Made by a program: the position numbers and the translations under genes. The notes below the pieces were generated by a model, which saw only the letters and a list, made by a program, of their open reading frames with translations, ran no database searches and was not told the DNA's origin. Shown one piece after another: positions 1 through 7,919 of a DNA stretch of 64,000 nt. Positions within the stretch are counted from its first letter, which is position 1. Each line of letters begins with the position of its first letter. Source of the DNA: Hymenobacter sp. ISL-91 (GTDB taxonomy: Bacteria; Bacteroidota; Bacteroidia; Cytophagales; Hymenobacteraceae); the NCBI RefSeq assembly GCF_018613725.1, contig NZ_JAGGPS010000027.1, forward strand, positions 1-64,000. Direction: 5' to 3'.

Positions 1-126
1 GGCCCCGCGATGGTGGCCCAGCACGGCCTGCGCCCGGCGGCGCATGCGCGGGTGCGGCCCCCGGGCACAAGCCGCTTCCAGGGTGGTTATTTCGAGGGCT
101 GTCAGCGGCAGAGGGGCTAAAATCAT
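1..126 (-). CDS. IS630-like transposase, N-terminal fragment (runs off left edge)
   Basis: An open frame on the minus strand starts with ATG at 126-124 and is still open at base 1 (42 codons visible). The visible residues contain HPRMRRRAQAVLGHHRG (residues 25-41). This matches the helix-turn-helix start of IS630-family transposases and related HTH proteins, where an HPRxRxRAQ segment followed by a short His/Gly-rich turn is typical. The rest, including the DDE catalytic domain, lies outside the window. It sits directly upstream of and divergent from trpD, which suggests an insertion between trpD and whatever normally precedes it. I could not define the terminal inverted repeat in bases 127-190. 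It could instead be a stand-alone HTH protein. Confidence 0.6.
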   Translation of the reverse strand, partial: MILAPLPLTALEITTLEAACARGPHPRMRRRAQAVLGHHRGA

Positions 127-191
127 GGCCCAAAGATACGCCCATACGTACCACCCGTTTACTTATGCAACACTACTTAATCATGACGATT

Positions 192-243
192 GCAACGAAG
201 CGGTAGAGATGCTTCCACTACGCTGCGCTTCACTCAGCATGAC
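192..243. repeat. Solitary right arm of a GTCATGCTGAG-type palindromic repeat
   Basis: The segment reads AACGAAGCGGTAGAGATGC, then a CGCTGCGCTTC stretch, ending CTCAGCATGAC. It closely resembles the right arm of the complete palindrome at 60304-60422 (GGCGGTAGAGATTCTTCG ending CTCAGAATGAC). No matching left arm is visible, so the element is solitary or was truncated, possibly by the adjacent transposase insertion. An in-frame ATG at 239 falls in the end of this repeat and was not chosen as the trpD start. Confidence 0.6.
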
Positions 244-289
244 TGTCTTTCATCAACGAAATCAACATAACCAGCGCGAATCAACGATT

Positions 290-1282
290 GTGAAACAACT
301 TCTTGCCCAACTTTTTGATCAGCAGCTACTCACGCACGCCGAGGCCCACGAGGCCATGCTGCGCATCGGGCAGGGCGAAGCCAACGCTGCCGAAATGGCC
401 GCTTTTATGAGCGTGTACCGCATGCGCCCGATTTCGGTGCCCGAGCTGGCCGGCTTCCGCGACGCGCTGCTGAGTTTGAGCCGCGACCCGGAACTGGGCA
501 CCCGCGACACCATTGACATAGTGGGCACCGGCGGCGACGGCAAAGACACGCTCAACATCAGTACGCTGGCCTGTTTTGTGGTGGCCGGGGCGGGCTACCA
601 CGTCACTAAGCACGGCAACATCGGCGTGTCGTCGGTGTGTGGCTCGTCGGATGTGCTGCGCGAGCTGGGTGTGAACCTGGCCGCCGACAACGACGCGCTG
701 AAGCGGCAGCTGGAGCGGGCGAATATCTGCGTGCTGCACGCGCCGGCCTTCCACCCGGCCATGCGCCACGCCGGGCCGGTGCGCCGCGAGCTGGGCGTCC
801 GTACGTTCTTCAATATTCTGGGTCCGCTCGTGAACCCGGTGCGGCCCCGCTTTCAGGTGGCCGGCACGTTCAGCCTGGAGCTGTTGCGCATCTACCATTA
901 CCTGCTGCAGCAAACCGATGCCCGCTACACCGTAGTCCATGCCCTCGATGGCTACGATGAACTCTCACTGACCGGGGCAGCCAAGCTGGCCACGCCCGCC
1001 GGCGAGCGGGTAGCCAACGCCGCCGACCTAGGCCTGAGCGCCACCCGTCCCGAGGAGCTGGCCGGCGGACACAACCCTACCGAGTCGGCCCGGTTGTTCG
1101 TGGACGTGCTCGAAGGCCGCTCCACTCGCGCCCAACGCGACGTGGTAACGGCTAACGCCGCCTTAGCCATTGCCTGCTGCGAACCAAATTTCAGCTTCGC
1201 CGAAGCCCTGGCCGCCGCTCAAGAGTCGCTGGATTCAGGAAGGGCGAGAAAGGCTTTGAAGCTTTTAGCTGACAGCTTTTAG
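290..1282 (+). CDS. trpD: Anthranilate phosphoribosyltransferase
   Basis: This enzyme transfers the phosphoribosyl group of PRPP to anthranilate in tryptophan synthesis (cytoplasmic). The PRPP-binding GTGGDG motif, the following Asn-Ile-Ser-Thr, the KHGN segment and the GPLVNP motif are all present. I chose the GTG at 290 (product begins VKQLLAQLF, 330 aa) because it gives the usual TrpD N-terminus and length. The reading frame extends upstream through an ATG at 239 and one at 44, but those lie in a repeat and in the transposase region. No Shine-Dalgarno is seen. The last codons and the stop (KALKLLADSF) are encoded by the left arm of the inverted repeat at 1259-1378. It is the first gene of trpDCFBA-DAHP synthase here; trpE and trpG are not visible. 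Confidence 0.95.
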   Translation: MKQLLAQLFDQQLLTHAEAHEAMLRIGQGEANAAEMAAFMSVYRMRPISVPELAGFRDALLSLSRDPELGTRDTIDIVGTGGDGKDTLNISTLACFVVAGAGYHVTKHGNIGVSSVCGSSDVLRELGVNLAADNDALKRQLERANICVLHAPAFHPAMRHAGPVRRELGVRTFFNILGPLVNPVRPRFQVAGTFSLELLRIYHYLLQQTDARYTVVHALDGYDELSLTGAAKLATPAGERVANAADLGLSATRPEELAGGHNPTESARLFVDVLEGRSTRAQRDVVTANAALAIACCEPNFSFAEALAAAQESLDSGRARKALKLLADSF

Positions 1283-1378
1283 CTGGTAGCTTTCGCTCGC
1301 GGCGCCTTTTACACCAAAACAGATTCCTATTAAAACAGAACATCAGGCTACCAGCTACCAGCTGTTAGCTAAAAGCTT
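1259..1378. repeat. AGCT-family inverted repeat between trpD and trpC
   Basis: The left arm 1259-1290 (AAGCTTTTAGCTGACAGC...) pairs with the right arm 1347-1378 (...GTTAGCTAAAAGCTT) with few mismatches across 32 bases. The arms consist of repeated AGCTg/aTAGCTG units. The left arm overlaps the last codons and stop of trpD, and the right arm ends six bases before the trpC ATG. Related AGCT-rich segments occur at 2956-2990, 38222-38403 and 63731-63812. In RNA it would form a long hairpin. It is not followed by a T-run, so it does not look like an intrinsic terminator. Confidence 0.8.
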
Positions 1379-1384
1379 AAAAAA

Positions 1385-2170
1385 ATGACCATTCTGGATA
1401 AAATCATTGCCCATAAACGCCGCGAAGTAGCCGACCGTGAGAGCCTGGTGCCACTAAAACTGCTGGAGCAGAGCCTGTACATGGAGGCCAAGCCGCTGAG
1501 CTTGCGCCATTACGTGCTGCGCGACGATTTGAGCGGCATTATTGCCGAGTTCAAGCGCAAATCACCTAGCAAGGGCATTATCAATGCGCACGCGCCGGTC
1601 GAGCGCACCACGTTGGGCTACATGCAGGCCGGTGCGTCGGCGCTGTCGGTGCTCACGGACACCGAGTTTTTCGGTGGCCGCAACGAGGACCTGACCACGG
1701 CCCGGCGCTTTAATTTCTGCCCCATTCTGCGCAAGGATTTTGTGGTGGGCGAATACCAGATTATCGAGGCCAAAAGCCTCGGGGCCGATGCCGTGCTGCT
1801 GATTGCGGCTGTGCTCAGCGGCGAGGAAGTGCTGCGCCTGGGCCGGCTGGCCCGTAGCCTGGGCATGGAGGTGCTACTCGAAATCCATAACGAGCAGGAG
1901 CTGACGGCTACGCTGCACCCCGACGCCGTGAGCCTGGTAGGCGTAAACAACCGCAACCTGCACGATTTCGCCGTGAGCCTCGACGTTTCGGGCGAGCTGG
2001 CCCGCCAGATTCCGGACGAGTACGTGAAGGTGACCGAAAGTGGCCTGAACTCGGCGGCCGACATCCGGGCGTTGCGCGAGGTCGGGTACCGGGGTTTTCT
2101 GATGGGGGAGGCCTTCATGCGCCACGCCCGTCCCGAGCAGGCCTGCGCCGCGCTGGTTCAGCAGCTGTAA
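1385..2170 (+). CDS. trpC: Indole-3-glycerol phosphate synthase
   Basis: This enzyme cyclises and decarboxylates CdRP to indole-3-glycerol phosphate, the fourth step to tryptophan. The 261-aa product has the family length and begins MTILDKIIAHKRREV, a typical TrpC N-terminus. The catalytic-site segments are all seen: EFKRKSPSKG (Lys in the beta-1 loop), LRKDFV, VGVNNRNL and the phosphate-binding SGL and MGEAFM regions. It is a monofunctional TrpC, not fused to TrpF; trpF follows as a separate gene 69 bases downstream. It is the second gene of the trp cluster. Confidence 0.96.
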   Translation: MTILDKIIAHKRREVADRESLVPLKLLEQSLYMEAKPLSLRHYVLRDDLSGIIAEFKRKSPSKGIINAHAPVERTTLGYMQAGASALSVLTDTEFFGGRNEDLTTARRFNFCPILRKDFVVGEYQIIEAKSLGADAVLLIAAVLSGEEVLRLGRLARSLGMEVLLEIHNEQELTATLHPDAVSLVGVNNRNLHDFAVSLDVSGELARQIPDEYVKVTESGLNSAADIRALREVGYRGFLMGEAFMRHARPEQACAALVQQL

Positions 2171-2239
2171 GGCGCTGCCGCTGCACTCGTTCCTGAACTT
2201 CGCTGCCCCTGTCCCGGTTGGCTCTTCAAAAACTACGGT

Positions 2240-2881
2240 ATGGTACCTATTGCTCCCCTGCATTTGAAAGTCTGCGGCCTGCGGCAGGCTGGCAATATTT
2301 TGGAAGTGGCAGGCCTCGAACCCGATTTCATCGGTTTCATCTTCTCTCCCCAGTCCAAGCGTTTTGTGGGCGAAGAGCTGAGTGAGGAGCTGCTGAAGAG
2401 CCTGCCGGCCAGCGTGCGCAAAGTCGGTGTCTTTGTTGACCAAAGTACGGCTGAAATCATGCAGCAGGTGCGGCGTTTTGGCCTCGATTTGGTGCAGCTG
2501 CACGGTGCCGAGTCGCCAGCCCAGTGTGCCGAATTGCAAGCGGCCGGCGTGGGCGTTATCAAGGCGTTTGCGGTGGGCGAAGCCGTTGATTTCGCCACGC
2601 TGGAACCCTACGCGCCGGTGTGCAACTACTTTCTGTTTGATGCGGCCGGGCCCCAGCCGGGCGGCAACGGCACCCGCTTCAACTGGGAGCTGCTACGCCA
2701 GTATGCGTTGCCGGTGCCCTACCTGCTGGCCGGCGGTATCACCCCGGGCATGGTAGCCGAGCTGGCCCACCTGCGCCTGCCGGGTCTGTACGGCTTCGAT
2801 GTGAACAGCGGCTTCGAAACGGCGCCGGCCCTAAAGGATGCGGCCGTGCTACGCCGGTTTTTCGCCGATTTACGGGAGTGA
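2240..2881 (+). CDS. trpF: Phosphoribosylanthranilate isomerase
   Basis: This enzyme carries out the Amadori rearrangement of phosphoribosylanthranilate to CdRP. The 213-aa TIM-barrel protein has the N-terminal LKVCGLR motif with the catalytic Cys. GFIF and SKRF follow, then VQLHG, a glycine-rich LAGGITP phosphate-binding loop and GFDVNSGFE carrying the catalytic Asp. It lies between trpC and trpB on the same strand. The upstream gap (2171-2239) shows no hairpin or repeat, unlike most other gaps in this operon. Confidence 0.95.
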   Translation: MVPIAPLHLKVCGLRQAGNILEVAGLEPDFIGFIFSPQSKRFVGEELSEELLKSLPASVRKVGVFVDQSTAEIMQQVRRFGLDLVQLHGAESPAQCAELQAAGVGVIKAFAVGEAVDFATLEPYAPVCNYFLFDAAGPQPGGNGTRFNWELLRQYALPVPYLLAGGITPGMVAELAHLRLPGLYGFDVNSGFETAPALKDAAVLRRFFADLRE

Positions 2882-2955
2882 TGTTCACTTCTTGATTTCC
2901 TCCGGCCAGCCCCTGTTTCTGGCTTGCCTTCCATCAGCATTTGTTTTCTCAACGA

Positions 2956-2990
2956 AAAGCTACCGGCTAGCAGCCAGCGGCTAACAGCTC
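2956..2990. repeat. AGCT-family repeat fragment before trpB
   Basis: AAGCTACCGGCTAGCAGCC followed by AGCGGCTAACAGCTC belongs to the same low-complexity AGCT family as the repeat between trpD and trpC. It ends about ten bases before the trpB ATG. Only one arm is present. The rest of the 119-base gap shows nothing recognisable. Confidence 0.6.
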
Positions 2991-3000
2991 AACCTATATT

Positions 3001-4194
3001 ATGACTGCTCCAACCTACCAGCAACCCACCGAGCGCGGCTACTACGGCCAGTTCGGCGGCGCCTTCATCCCCGAAATGCTCTACCCCAACGTGGAGGAGC
3101 TGCGCCAGCAATACCTGGCCATCATGGCCGATCCGGCGTTTCAGCAGGAATACCAGCAGCTGCTGCGCGACTACGTGGGCCGGCCCACGCCACTGTTCGA
3201 GGCCAAGCGGCTGTCGGCCAAGTACAATACCCGCGTGTTTCTCAAGCGCGAAGACCTCTGCCACACCGGCGCCCACAAAGTGAACAACACGGTGGGCCAG
3301 ATTCTGCTGGCCCGGCGGCTGGGCAAAACCCGCATCATTGCCGAAACCGGCGCCGGCCAGCACGGCGTGGCCACTGCCACCGTGTGCGCCCTGATGGGCA
3401 TGGAGTGCATCGTGTACATGGGCGAGGTGGACATGGAGCGCCAGAAGCCCAACGTGTACCGCATGCGCCTGCTGGGCGCCGAAGTGCGGCCCGCCAGCAG
3501 CGGCAGCAAAACCCTGAAAGATGCCACCAACGAGGCCATCCGCGACTGGATTTCCAACCCCGTCGACACCCACTACATCATCGGCTCGGTGGTCGGCCCA
3601 CACCCGTACCCCGATCTGGTGGCGCGCCTGCAAGCCGTTATCAGCGAGGAGATGCGCAAGCAGCTGCTGGAAAAAACGGGCTCCGAGCTGCCCCAGTACG
3701 TGGTAGCCTGTGTGGGCGGCGGCTCGAATGCGGCCGGGGCGTTCTATCACTTTCTGGAAGACGCTGAGGTGCAGCTGGTGGCCGTGGAAGCGGCCGGACA
3801 CGGCGTGCATTCGGGCCACTCGGCGGCTACGTCGGTGCTGGGCAAGCCGGGCATTATCCACGGCTCGCGGACGCTGCTCATGCAGGACGAAGATGGCCAG
3901 ATTACTGAGCCCTACTCGCTTTCGGCGGGCCTCGACTACCCCGGTATCGGGCCGCTGCACGCCTTTCTGGCCGATGCCGGCCGGGCGCAGTTCATCAGCG
4001 TTACCGACGACGATGCGCTGAAAGCGGTGGTGGAGTGTAGCCGCCTCGAAGGCATCATTCCGGCCCTCGAAACGGCCCACGCGCTGGCCGTGCTCGACCG
4101 AATTGGTGCCGGCCCCGACGATGTGGTAGTCATCAACCTCTCGGGCCGCGGCGACAAAGACCTCGAAACCTATATCCAGCAGGACTTGATGTAA
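3001..4194 (+). CDS. trpB: Tryptophan synthase beta chain
   Basis: This PLP enzyme condenses indole with serine to form tryptophan and works as an alpha2-beta2 complex with TrpA. The 397-aa product has the full family signature: [11 protein letters not shown] near the N-terminus, the PLP lysine in HTGAHKVNN (Lys93), the [13 protein letters not shown] motif, the glycine-rich CVGGGSNA phosphate loop and GRGDKD near the C-terminus. It is followed by a palindromic repeat that fills the gap to trpA. Confidence 0.98.
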   Translation: MTAPTYQQPTERGYYGQFGGAFIPEMLYPNVEELRQQYLAIMADPAFQQEYQQLLRDYVGRPTPLFEAKRLSAKYNTRVFLKREDLCHTGAHKVNNTVGQILLARRLGKTRIIAETGAGQHGVATATVCALMGMECIVYMGEVDMERQKPNVYRMRLLGAEVRPASSGSKTLKDATNEAIRDWISNPVDTHYIIGSVVGPHPYPDLVARLQAVISEEMRKQLLEKTGSELPQYVVACVGGGSNAAGAFYHFLEDAEVQLVAVEAAGHGVHSGHSAATSVLGKPGIIHGSRTLLMQDEDGQITEPYSLSAGLDYPGIGPLHAFLADAGRAQFISVTDDDALKAVVECSRLEGIIPALETAHALAVLDRIGAGPDDVVVINLSGRGDKDLETYIQQDLM

Positions 4195-4207
4195 GCCGTT
4201 GAAACGT

Positions 4208-4295
4208 CTGTCATCCTGAGCTTGCGAAGGACCTCATCACGATGAATGATAACCGCAGCAACGTGGTAAGGTCCTTCGCAAACTCAGGATGACAG
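4208..4295. repeat. GTCATCCTGAG-type palindromic repeat between trpB and trpA
   Basis: The left arm 4208-4234 (CTGTCATCCTGAGCTTGCG...) pairs with the right arm 4269-4295 (...CAAACTCAGGATGACAG), 27 bases each with one or two mismatches, around a 34-base loop. It occupies almost the whole gap between trpB (stop 4194) and trpA. There is no T-run after it. Relatives are at 12173, 36291, 37339, 45078 and 60304. Confidence 0.9.
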
Positions 4296-4309
4296 TTTAT
4301 ACCAAAGCC

Positions 4310-5086
4310 ATGAACCGAATTCAACAAGCCTTCCAGCAGGATAAAAAACTGCTCAACATCTACTTCACGGCCGGCTACCCGCGGCTCAACGACACAGTGC
4401 CCATCCTGAAAGCACTGGCCAGCGCCGGCGCCGACGTTATCGAAATCGGAGTGCCGTTTTCTGACCCGCTGGCTGATGGGCCGGTGATTCAGCAGAGCAG
4501 CAGCGTGGCCCTGCAGAACGGCATGAACATGCGGGTGCTGTTCGGGCAGCTGAAAGGCGTGCGCGAACAGGTGCCCAACACGCCGATTCTGCTCATGGGC
4601 TACCTCAACCCGGTGATGCAGTTTGGGGTCGAAAACTTCTGCCGCGAGGCCGCCGCGGCCGGCGTCGATGGCGTGATTCTGCCCGACCTGCCGCTCGACG
4701 ACTATGTGGCCGAATACCAGGACATTTTCCGCCGTCACAACCTGCGGCCGGTGTTCCTCATCACGCCCCAAACCGCTCCCGAGCGCATCCGCCGCATCGA
4801 TGAACTGACCGATTCGTTCCTCTACCTCGTGTCGGGCCCCGGCACTACGGGCGGGGCCAACACCCAGGCCGCGGGCGTGCAGGAAGCCTATTTCGAGCGG
4901 ATTGAGGCCATGAACCTGCGCAACCCGCGCCTCGTGGGCTTCGGCATTTCCGACAAGCAGTCGTTTGAGAAGGCTTGCCAGCACGCCGAGGGCGCCATCA
5001 TCGGTTCGGCCCTGATTCGGGCCCTGGAGGGCGCCGATGATGCGCCGGCCGCCGCTGCCGCTTTCGTTTCTTCCGTTATCAAGTAA
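4310..5086 (+). CDS. trpA: Tryptophan synthase alpha chain
   Basis: The alpha subunit cleaves indole-3-glycerol phosphate to indole, which is channelled to TrpB. From the ATG at 4310 the product is 258 aa and begins MNRIQQAFQQ. The catalytic pair Glu45 and Asp56 is seen in ADVIEIGVPFSDPLADGP with the correct 11-residue spacing. The phosphate-binding segments VSGPGTTGG and GFGISDK are also present. An earlier in-frame ATG at 4289 lies inside the right arm of the upstream palindrome and is an unlikely start. It is the last trp structural gene, and a DAHP synthase follows. Confidence 0.96.
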   Translation: MNRIQQAFQQDKKLLNIYFTAGYPRLNDTVPILKALASAGADVIEIGVPFSDPLADGPVIQQSSSVALQNGMNMRVLFGQLKGVREQVPNTPILLMGYLNPVMQFGVENFCREAAAAGVDGVILPDLPLDDYVAEYQDIFRRHNLRPVFLITPQTAPERIRRIDELTDSFLYLVSGPGTTGGANTQAAGVQEAYFERIEAMNLRNPRLVGFGISDKQSFEKACQHAEGAIIGSALIRALEGADDAPAAAAAFVSSVIK

Positions 5087-5106
5087 CCCAGGCAGTGAAG
5101 AACGAC

Positions 5107-5206
5107 GTAGGGGCGGGGCTGTCCCCGCCCGCCGTTAGCGCCACATCAACGGTGCTTATTCAACGACAATCGTTCAACGGCGGACGGGGACAAGCCCCGC
5201 CCCTAC
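5107..5206. repeat. GC-rich palindromic repeat between trpA and the DAHP synthase gene
   Basis: The left arm 5107-5136 (GTAGGGGCGGGGCTGTCCCC...) and right arm 5176-5206 (...GACAAGCCCCGCCCCTAC) are near-perfect inverted repeats of about 30 bases around a 39-base loop. It is a second, distinct palindrome family. A solitary arm of the same family is at 27973-28001, and a shorter, diverged piece lies near 43320. It fills most of the 152-base gap and has no T-run. Confidence 0.9.
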
Positions 5207-5238
5207 ATCGTGCTGCGAAAACCTTCCCTTACCACCCA

Positions 5239-6252
5239 ATGATTCTCCAACTCGACCCCCGGATTTCCGCGCAGAACCAGCAAGAAATCGAAGCCCGGAT
5301 AAAGGCCCTGAACTACAAATCCACCGAGGTGAAAACTCAGCGGGCGCATTACCTCGTGGCCATCGGCAAGGCCGAAATCGACCTGCGCAGCCTGGGCCAG
5401 CTGCCCGGCGTGCAGGATATCCACCGCGTATCCGACGATTACAAGCTGGTGAGCCGTAAGTGGCGCGTGCGCCCCACCGTGCTCGACCTCGGCGACGGCG
5501 TGCGCATTGGCGAGGGCACGCTGACGCTGGCTGCCGGCCCGTGCAGCATCGAGAGCGAGGCGCAGATGGAGAGCGTGATGCAGCACTTGCTGGACAATGA
5601 CGTGCGCATTATGCGCGGTGGCGTGTTCAAGCCGCGCTCCTCGCCCTATTCGTTCCGGGGGCTGGGTATGGACGGGCTGAAGCTGTTTCATCAGATGGCC
5701 CGCGCCCGCGGCATCAAAATTATTACCGAAGTGATGCAGGTGTCGCAGGTGGAGGAGATGCACGACTACGTGGATGTGTTTCAGGTGGGCGCCCGCAACA
5801 CCCAGAACTTCAACCTGCTCGATGCGCTGGGCGGGGTCGATAAGCCGGTGCTGATTAAGCGCGGCATTTCGGGCACGCTGGAAGAGCTGCTTTCGTCGGC
5901 CGAGTACGTGTTTTCGGGCGGCAACGAGAAGCTGATTCTGTGCGAGCGGGGCATCCGGACCTTCGAAACGGCCTCGCGCAACACGCTGGATTTGAACGCG
6001 GTGCCCATTCTCAAGGAGAAAACGCACCTGCCCGTCATCGTCGACCCCTCGCACGGCATCGGCCTGCGCGAGCACGTGGCCGCCATGGCCCTGGCCGGCG
6101 TGATGGCCGGCGCCGACGGTATCATCTACGAAACCCACGCAACGCCCGAAAAAGCCGCCTCCGACGGCGCCCAGACACTCGACTTCGACGAGTCGGGCCG
6201 CCTGATTCGTAACCTGCGCCGCGTGTACGCGCTGCGGCAGGAACTGGAGTAG
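5239..6252 (+). CDS. aroF: 3-deoxy-7-phosphoheptulonate synthase, type I-beta
   Basis: This enzyme condenses phosphoenolpyruvate and erythrose 4-phosphate, the first step of the shikimate pathway. From the ATG at 5239 the protein is 337 aa. It has an N-terminal ferredoxin-like regulatory domain (about residues 1-65) and then the TIM-barrel catalytic domain with AAGPCSIES, GGVFKPRSSPYSF, GARNTQNF and DPSHGIG motifs. This is the AroF (Bacillus/Thermotoga) type rather than the E. coli AroG type. It sits last in the trp cluster, linking tryptophan supply to precursor supply. The frame is open further upstream through the GC-rich palindrome, but that part is unlikely to be translated. Confidence 0.93.
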   Translation: MILQLDPRISAQNQQEIEARIKALNYKSTEVKTQRAHYLVAIGKAEIDLRSLGQLPGVQDIHRVSDDYKLVSRKWRVRPTVLDLGDGVRIGEGTLTLAAGPCSIESEAQMESVMQHLLDNDVRIMRGGVFKPRSSPYSFRGLGMDGLKLFHQMARARGIKIITEVMQVSQVEEMHDYVDVFQVGARNTQNFNLLDALGGVDKPVLIKRGISGTLEELLSSAEYVFSGGNEKLILCERGIRTFETASRNTLDLNAVPILKEKTHLPVIVDPSHGIGLREHVAAMALAGVMAGADGIIYETHATPEKAASDGAQTLDFDESGRLIRNLRRVYALRQELE

Positions 6253-6445
6253 TACACCGCTTTTTTCTGCGGTTCAGATTTAGATTTCGCTACTTGGCTG
6301 GAAGCCGAACTGTGCCGGTGCCAGGCCGTACTAACTGAGCCGAATGGGTTTCGGTTTCGGCCTTGTACTGGCTGAATTTCCTCTTCCGCCGGGCGGCACT
6401 ATGTGCCCGGTTTCCGCGTTGCGGCGGACTTGTTTTCTATGCTGA

Positions 6446-7672
6446 ATGCTTGATTTACTGATAAAAAACGCCCGGCTGGACAACCATGATGGCTGCGTGG
6501 ATGTGGGTGTGGTAGCCGACAAAATTGAGCTGCTGGAAGCCAACATCACCCGCAAAGCCCGCACGACCATCGACGCCGAGGGCCAGTTTGTGTGCGCCGG
6601 CTTCTTTGAAACCCACATTCACCTCGACAAAGCCTGCATTCTGGACCGCTGCACCGTGCAGAAAGGCACCAAGGGCGAGGCCGCTTCAGTAACCAAGGAA
6701 GCCAAAAAGCACTTCACCGAAGAAGACGTGTTTGCGCGCGGTAGCCGGGTGGTGGAAATGGCCATCAAGAAGGGCACCATGGCCCTGCGCAGCTTCGTGG
6801 AAACCGACCCCCGTGCCGGCTTGCGCTCCTTCGAAGCCCTGAAGCGGGTGCGCGAGAAGTACGCCTACGCCATCGACATCGAGTTGTGCGCCTTCGCCCA
6901 GGAAGGCCTCACCGACGAGATGGAAACCTACGACCTGCTGCGCCAGGCCCTGCAGCAGGGCGCCGACCTAGTGGGCGGCTGCCCCTATACCGACGCCGAC
7001 CCCGCCCGCCACATCGAGCTGGTTTTTGATTTGGCCCAGGAGTTCGACGTGCCCGTGGATTTCCACCTCGATTTTGACCTCGACCCCAGCCACACCAGCA
7101 TCCCCAAAATTGTGGAGCAGACCAAGCGCCGCAACTACCAGGGCCGCGTGTCCATCGGCCACGTCAACAAGCTCAGCGCCATGCCCCCGGCCCAGCGCCT
7201 GAAGCTGGCCCGGCTGCTCCAGGAGGCCAATGTGGCCCTGATTGTGCTGCCGGCCACCGACCTGCTGATGATGGGCCAGGACCACTCGCACCTGATTCCG
7301 CGAGGCGTGGTGAATGCCAACGAGTTCAGCGCGCTGGGCGTTACCACGGCCATTTCCAGCAACAACATCCTCAACGCCTTCACGCCCTACGGCGACGCCT
7401 CGCTGGTGCGCATGGCCAACCTGTACGCCAACGTGGCCCAGCTCACCACCGACGACGAAATCCGGGACACCTACGAGATGATAAGTACTGATGCCGCCAA
7501 GCTGCTTTCGCGGCAGGCGCAGTTGCGGGTAGGCGGTCCGGCCACGTTTGTGCTGCTGGAAGCCACCGACGCCGTGGAGGCCATCCGCACCATTGCCCAG
7601 CCGTTGCTGGGCTACAAGAACGGGCGGCGCACGTTCTCCAATCAGAAGGCCGAAATCCACCCGCAAGCCTAA
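6446..7672 (+). CDS. Amidohydrolase-family protein, cytosine deaminase-like, with altered metal site
   Basis: This 408-aa protein has the composite beta-sandwich plus TIM-barrel layout of the amidohydrolase superfamily, closest by eye to cytosine deaminase and AtzC-like members. Metal-binding histidines are visible as ETHIHLDK (His57, His59), FHLDFD (His207) and IGHVNKL (His239). Where cytosine deaminases have GHDD with the metal-ligand Asp, this protein reads ISSNN (304-307). The catalytic Glu after the third His (HCDE in CodA) is also not in place. Substrate is therefore unknown and activity uncertain. The 193-base gap upstream (6253-6445) contains nothing I can assign. It is not obviously in the trp operon, although it is co-directional. 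Confidence 0.75.
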   Translation: MLDLLIKNARLDNHDGCVDVGVVADKIELLEANITRKARTTIDAEGQFVCAGFFETHIHLDKACILDRCTVQKGTKGEAASVTKEAKKHFTEEDVFARGSRVVEMAIKKGTMALRSFVETDPRAGLRSFEALKRVREKYAYAIDIELCAFAQEGLTDEMETYDLLRQALQQGADLVGGCPYTDADPARHIELVFDLAQEFDVPVDFHLDFDLDPSHTSIPKIVEQTKRRNYQGRVSIGHVNKLSAMPPAQRLKLARLLQEANVALIVLPATDLLMMGQDHSHLIPRGVVNANEFSALGVTTAISSNNILNAFTPYGDASLVRMANLYANVAQLTTDDEIRDTYEMISTDAAKLLSRQAQLRVGGPATFVLLEATDAVEAIRTIAQPLLGYKNGRRTFSNQKAEIHPQA

Positions 7673-7745
7673 GTTGCGGGAGCAGAGGACTTCTCAGCTG
7701 AAAACTGTCCGCAGAGAAAGTACTAGCATCAGAAAAATATAGTTC

Positions 7746-7753
7746 TATATTTG
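7746..7753 (+). promoter_or_regulatory. -7 promoter element (TATATTTG) for leader 1 / hydroxylase 1
   Basis: TATATTTG matches the Bacteroidota -7 consensus TAnnTTTG. It lies seven bases before the leader-peptide ATG at 7761, so the transcript would be leaderless or nearly so. No clear -33 TTTG is visible. Confidence 0.6.
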
Positions 7754-7760
7754 CAATACC

Positions 7761-7850
7761 ATGTTCAAACCAACCGCAACGCGCTTTATGTCGATTACCG
7801 TCTGCAATCTGCAGTATGGTAGCGGGCGGCGTGGCCGGTGCAACAGGTAG
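7761..7850 (+). CDS. Putative 29-aa leader peptide 1 of hydroxylase attenuator
   Basis: A short frame of 29 codons (ATG 7761, TAG 7848-7850) lies between the TATATTTG element and an intrinsic terminator at 7885-7919. It contains Phe at positions 2 and 9, a Tyr at 19 directly before Gly-Ser-Gly (20-22), and an Arg-rich tail with Cys27-Asn28. The codons of Tyr-Gly-Ser-Gly-Arg include GGTAGCGGGC (7818-7827). That can pair with GCCCGCTTCC (7888-7897) in the left arm of the terminator, nine of ten bases, so it is a candidate antiterminator. Layout and length match leader 2 (also 29 codons, also with Arg-Phe and Gly-Ser-Gly). The sensed amino acid is not obvious from codon content. Confidence 0.55.
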   Translation: MFKPTATRFMSITVCNLQYGSGRRGRCNR

Positions 7851-7884
7851 GGAATTTGAACAACCTCCTCCTCTGAACCTCAGC

Positions 7885-7919
7885 AAGGCCCGCTTCCGAC
7901 AGGAAACGGGCCTTTTTTT
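7885..7919 (+). terminator. Intrinsic terminator / attenuator directly before hydroxylase 1
   Basis: AAGGCCCG (7885-7892) pairs with CGGGCCTT (7907-7914). An inner TTCC/GGAA stem extends it, and a run of seven T follows (7913-7919). The T-run ends at the A of the ATG at 7920. A terminator in this position only makes sense as a conditional (attenuator) structure or as the end of the short leader transcript. Confidence 0.85.

Noticed and set aside
4289..4309. ATG at 4289 as the trpA start
   Set aside because: It lies in the right arm of the palindromic repeat; the ATG at 4310 gives the standard TrpA N-terminus.
5095..5238. GTG at 5095 as the DAHP synthase start
   Set aside because: The added residues come from the GC-rich palindrome; the ATG at 5239 begins the ferredoxin-like domain.
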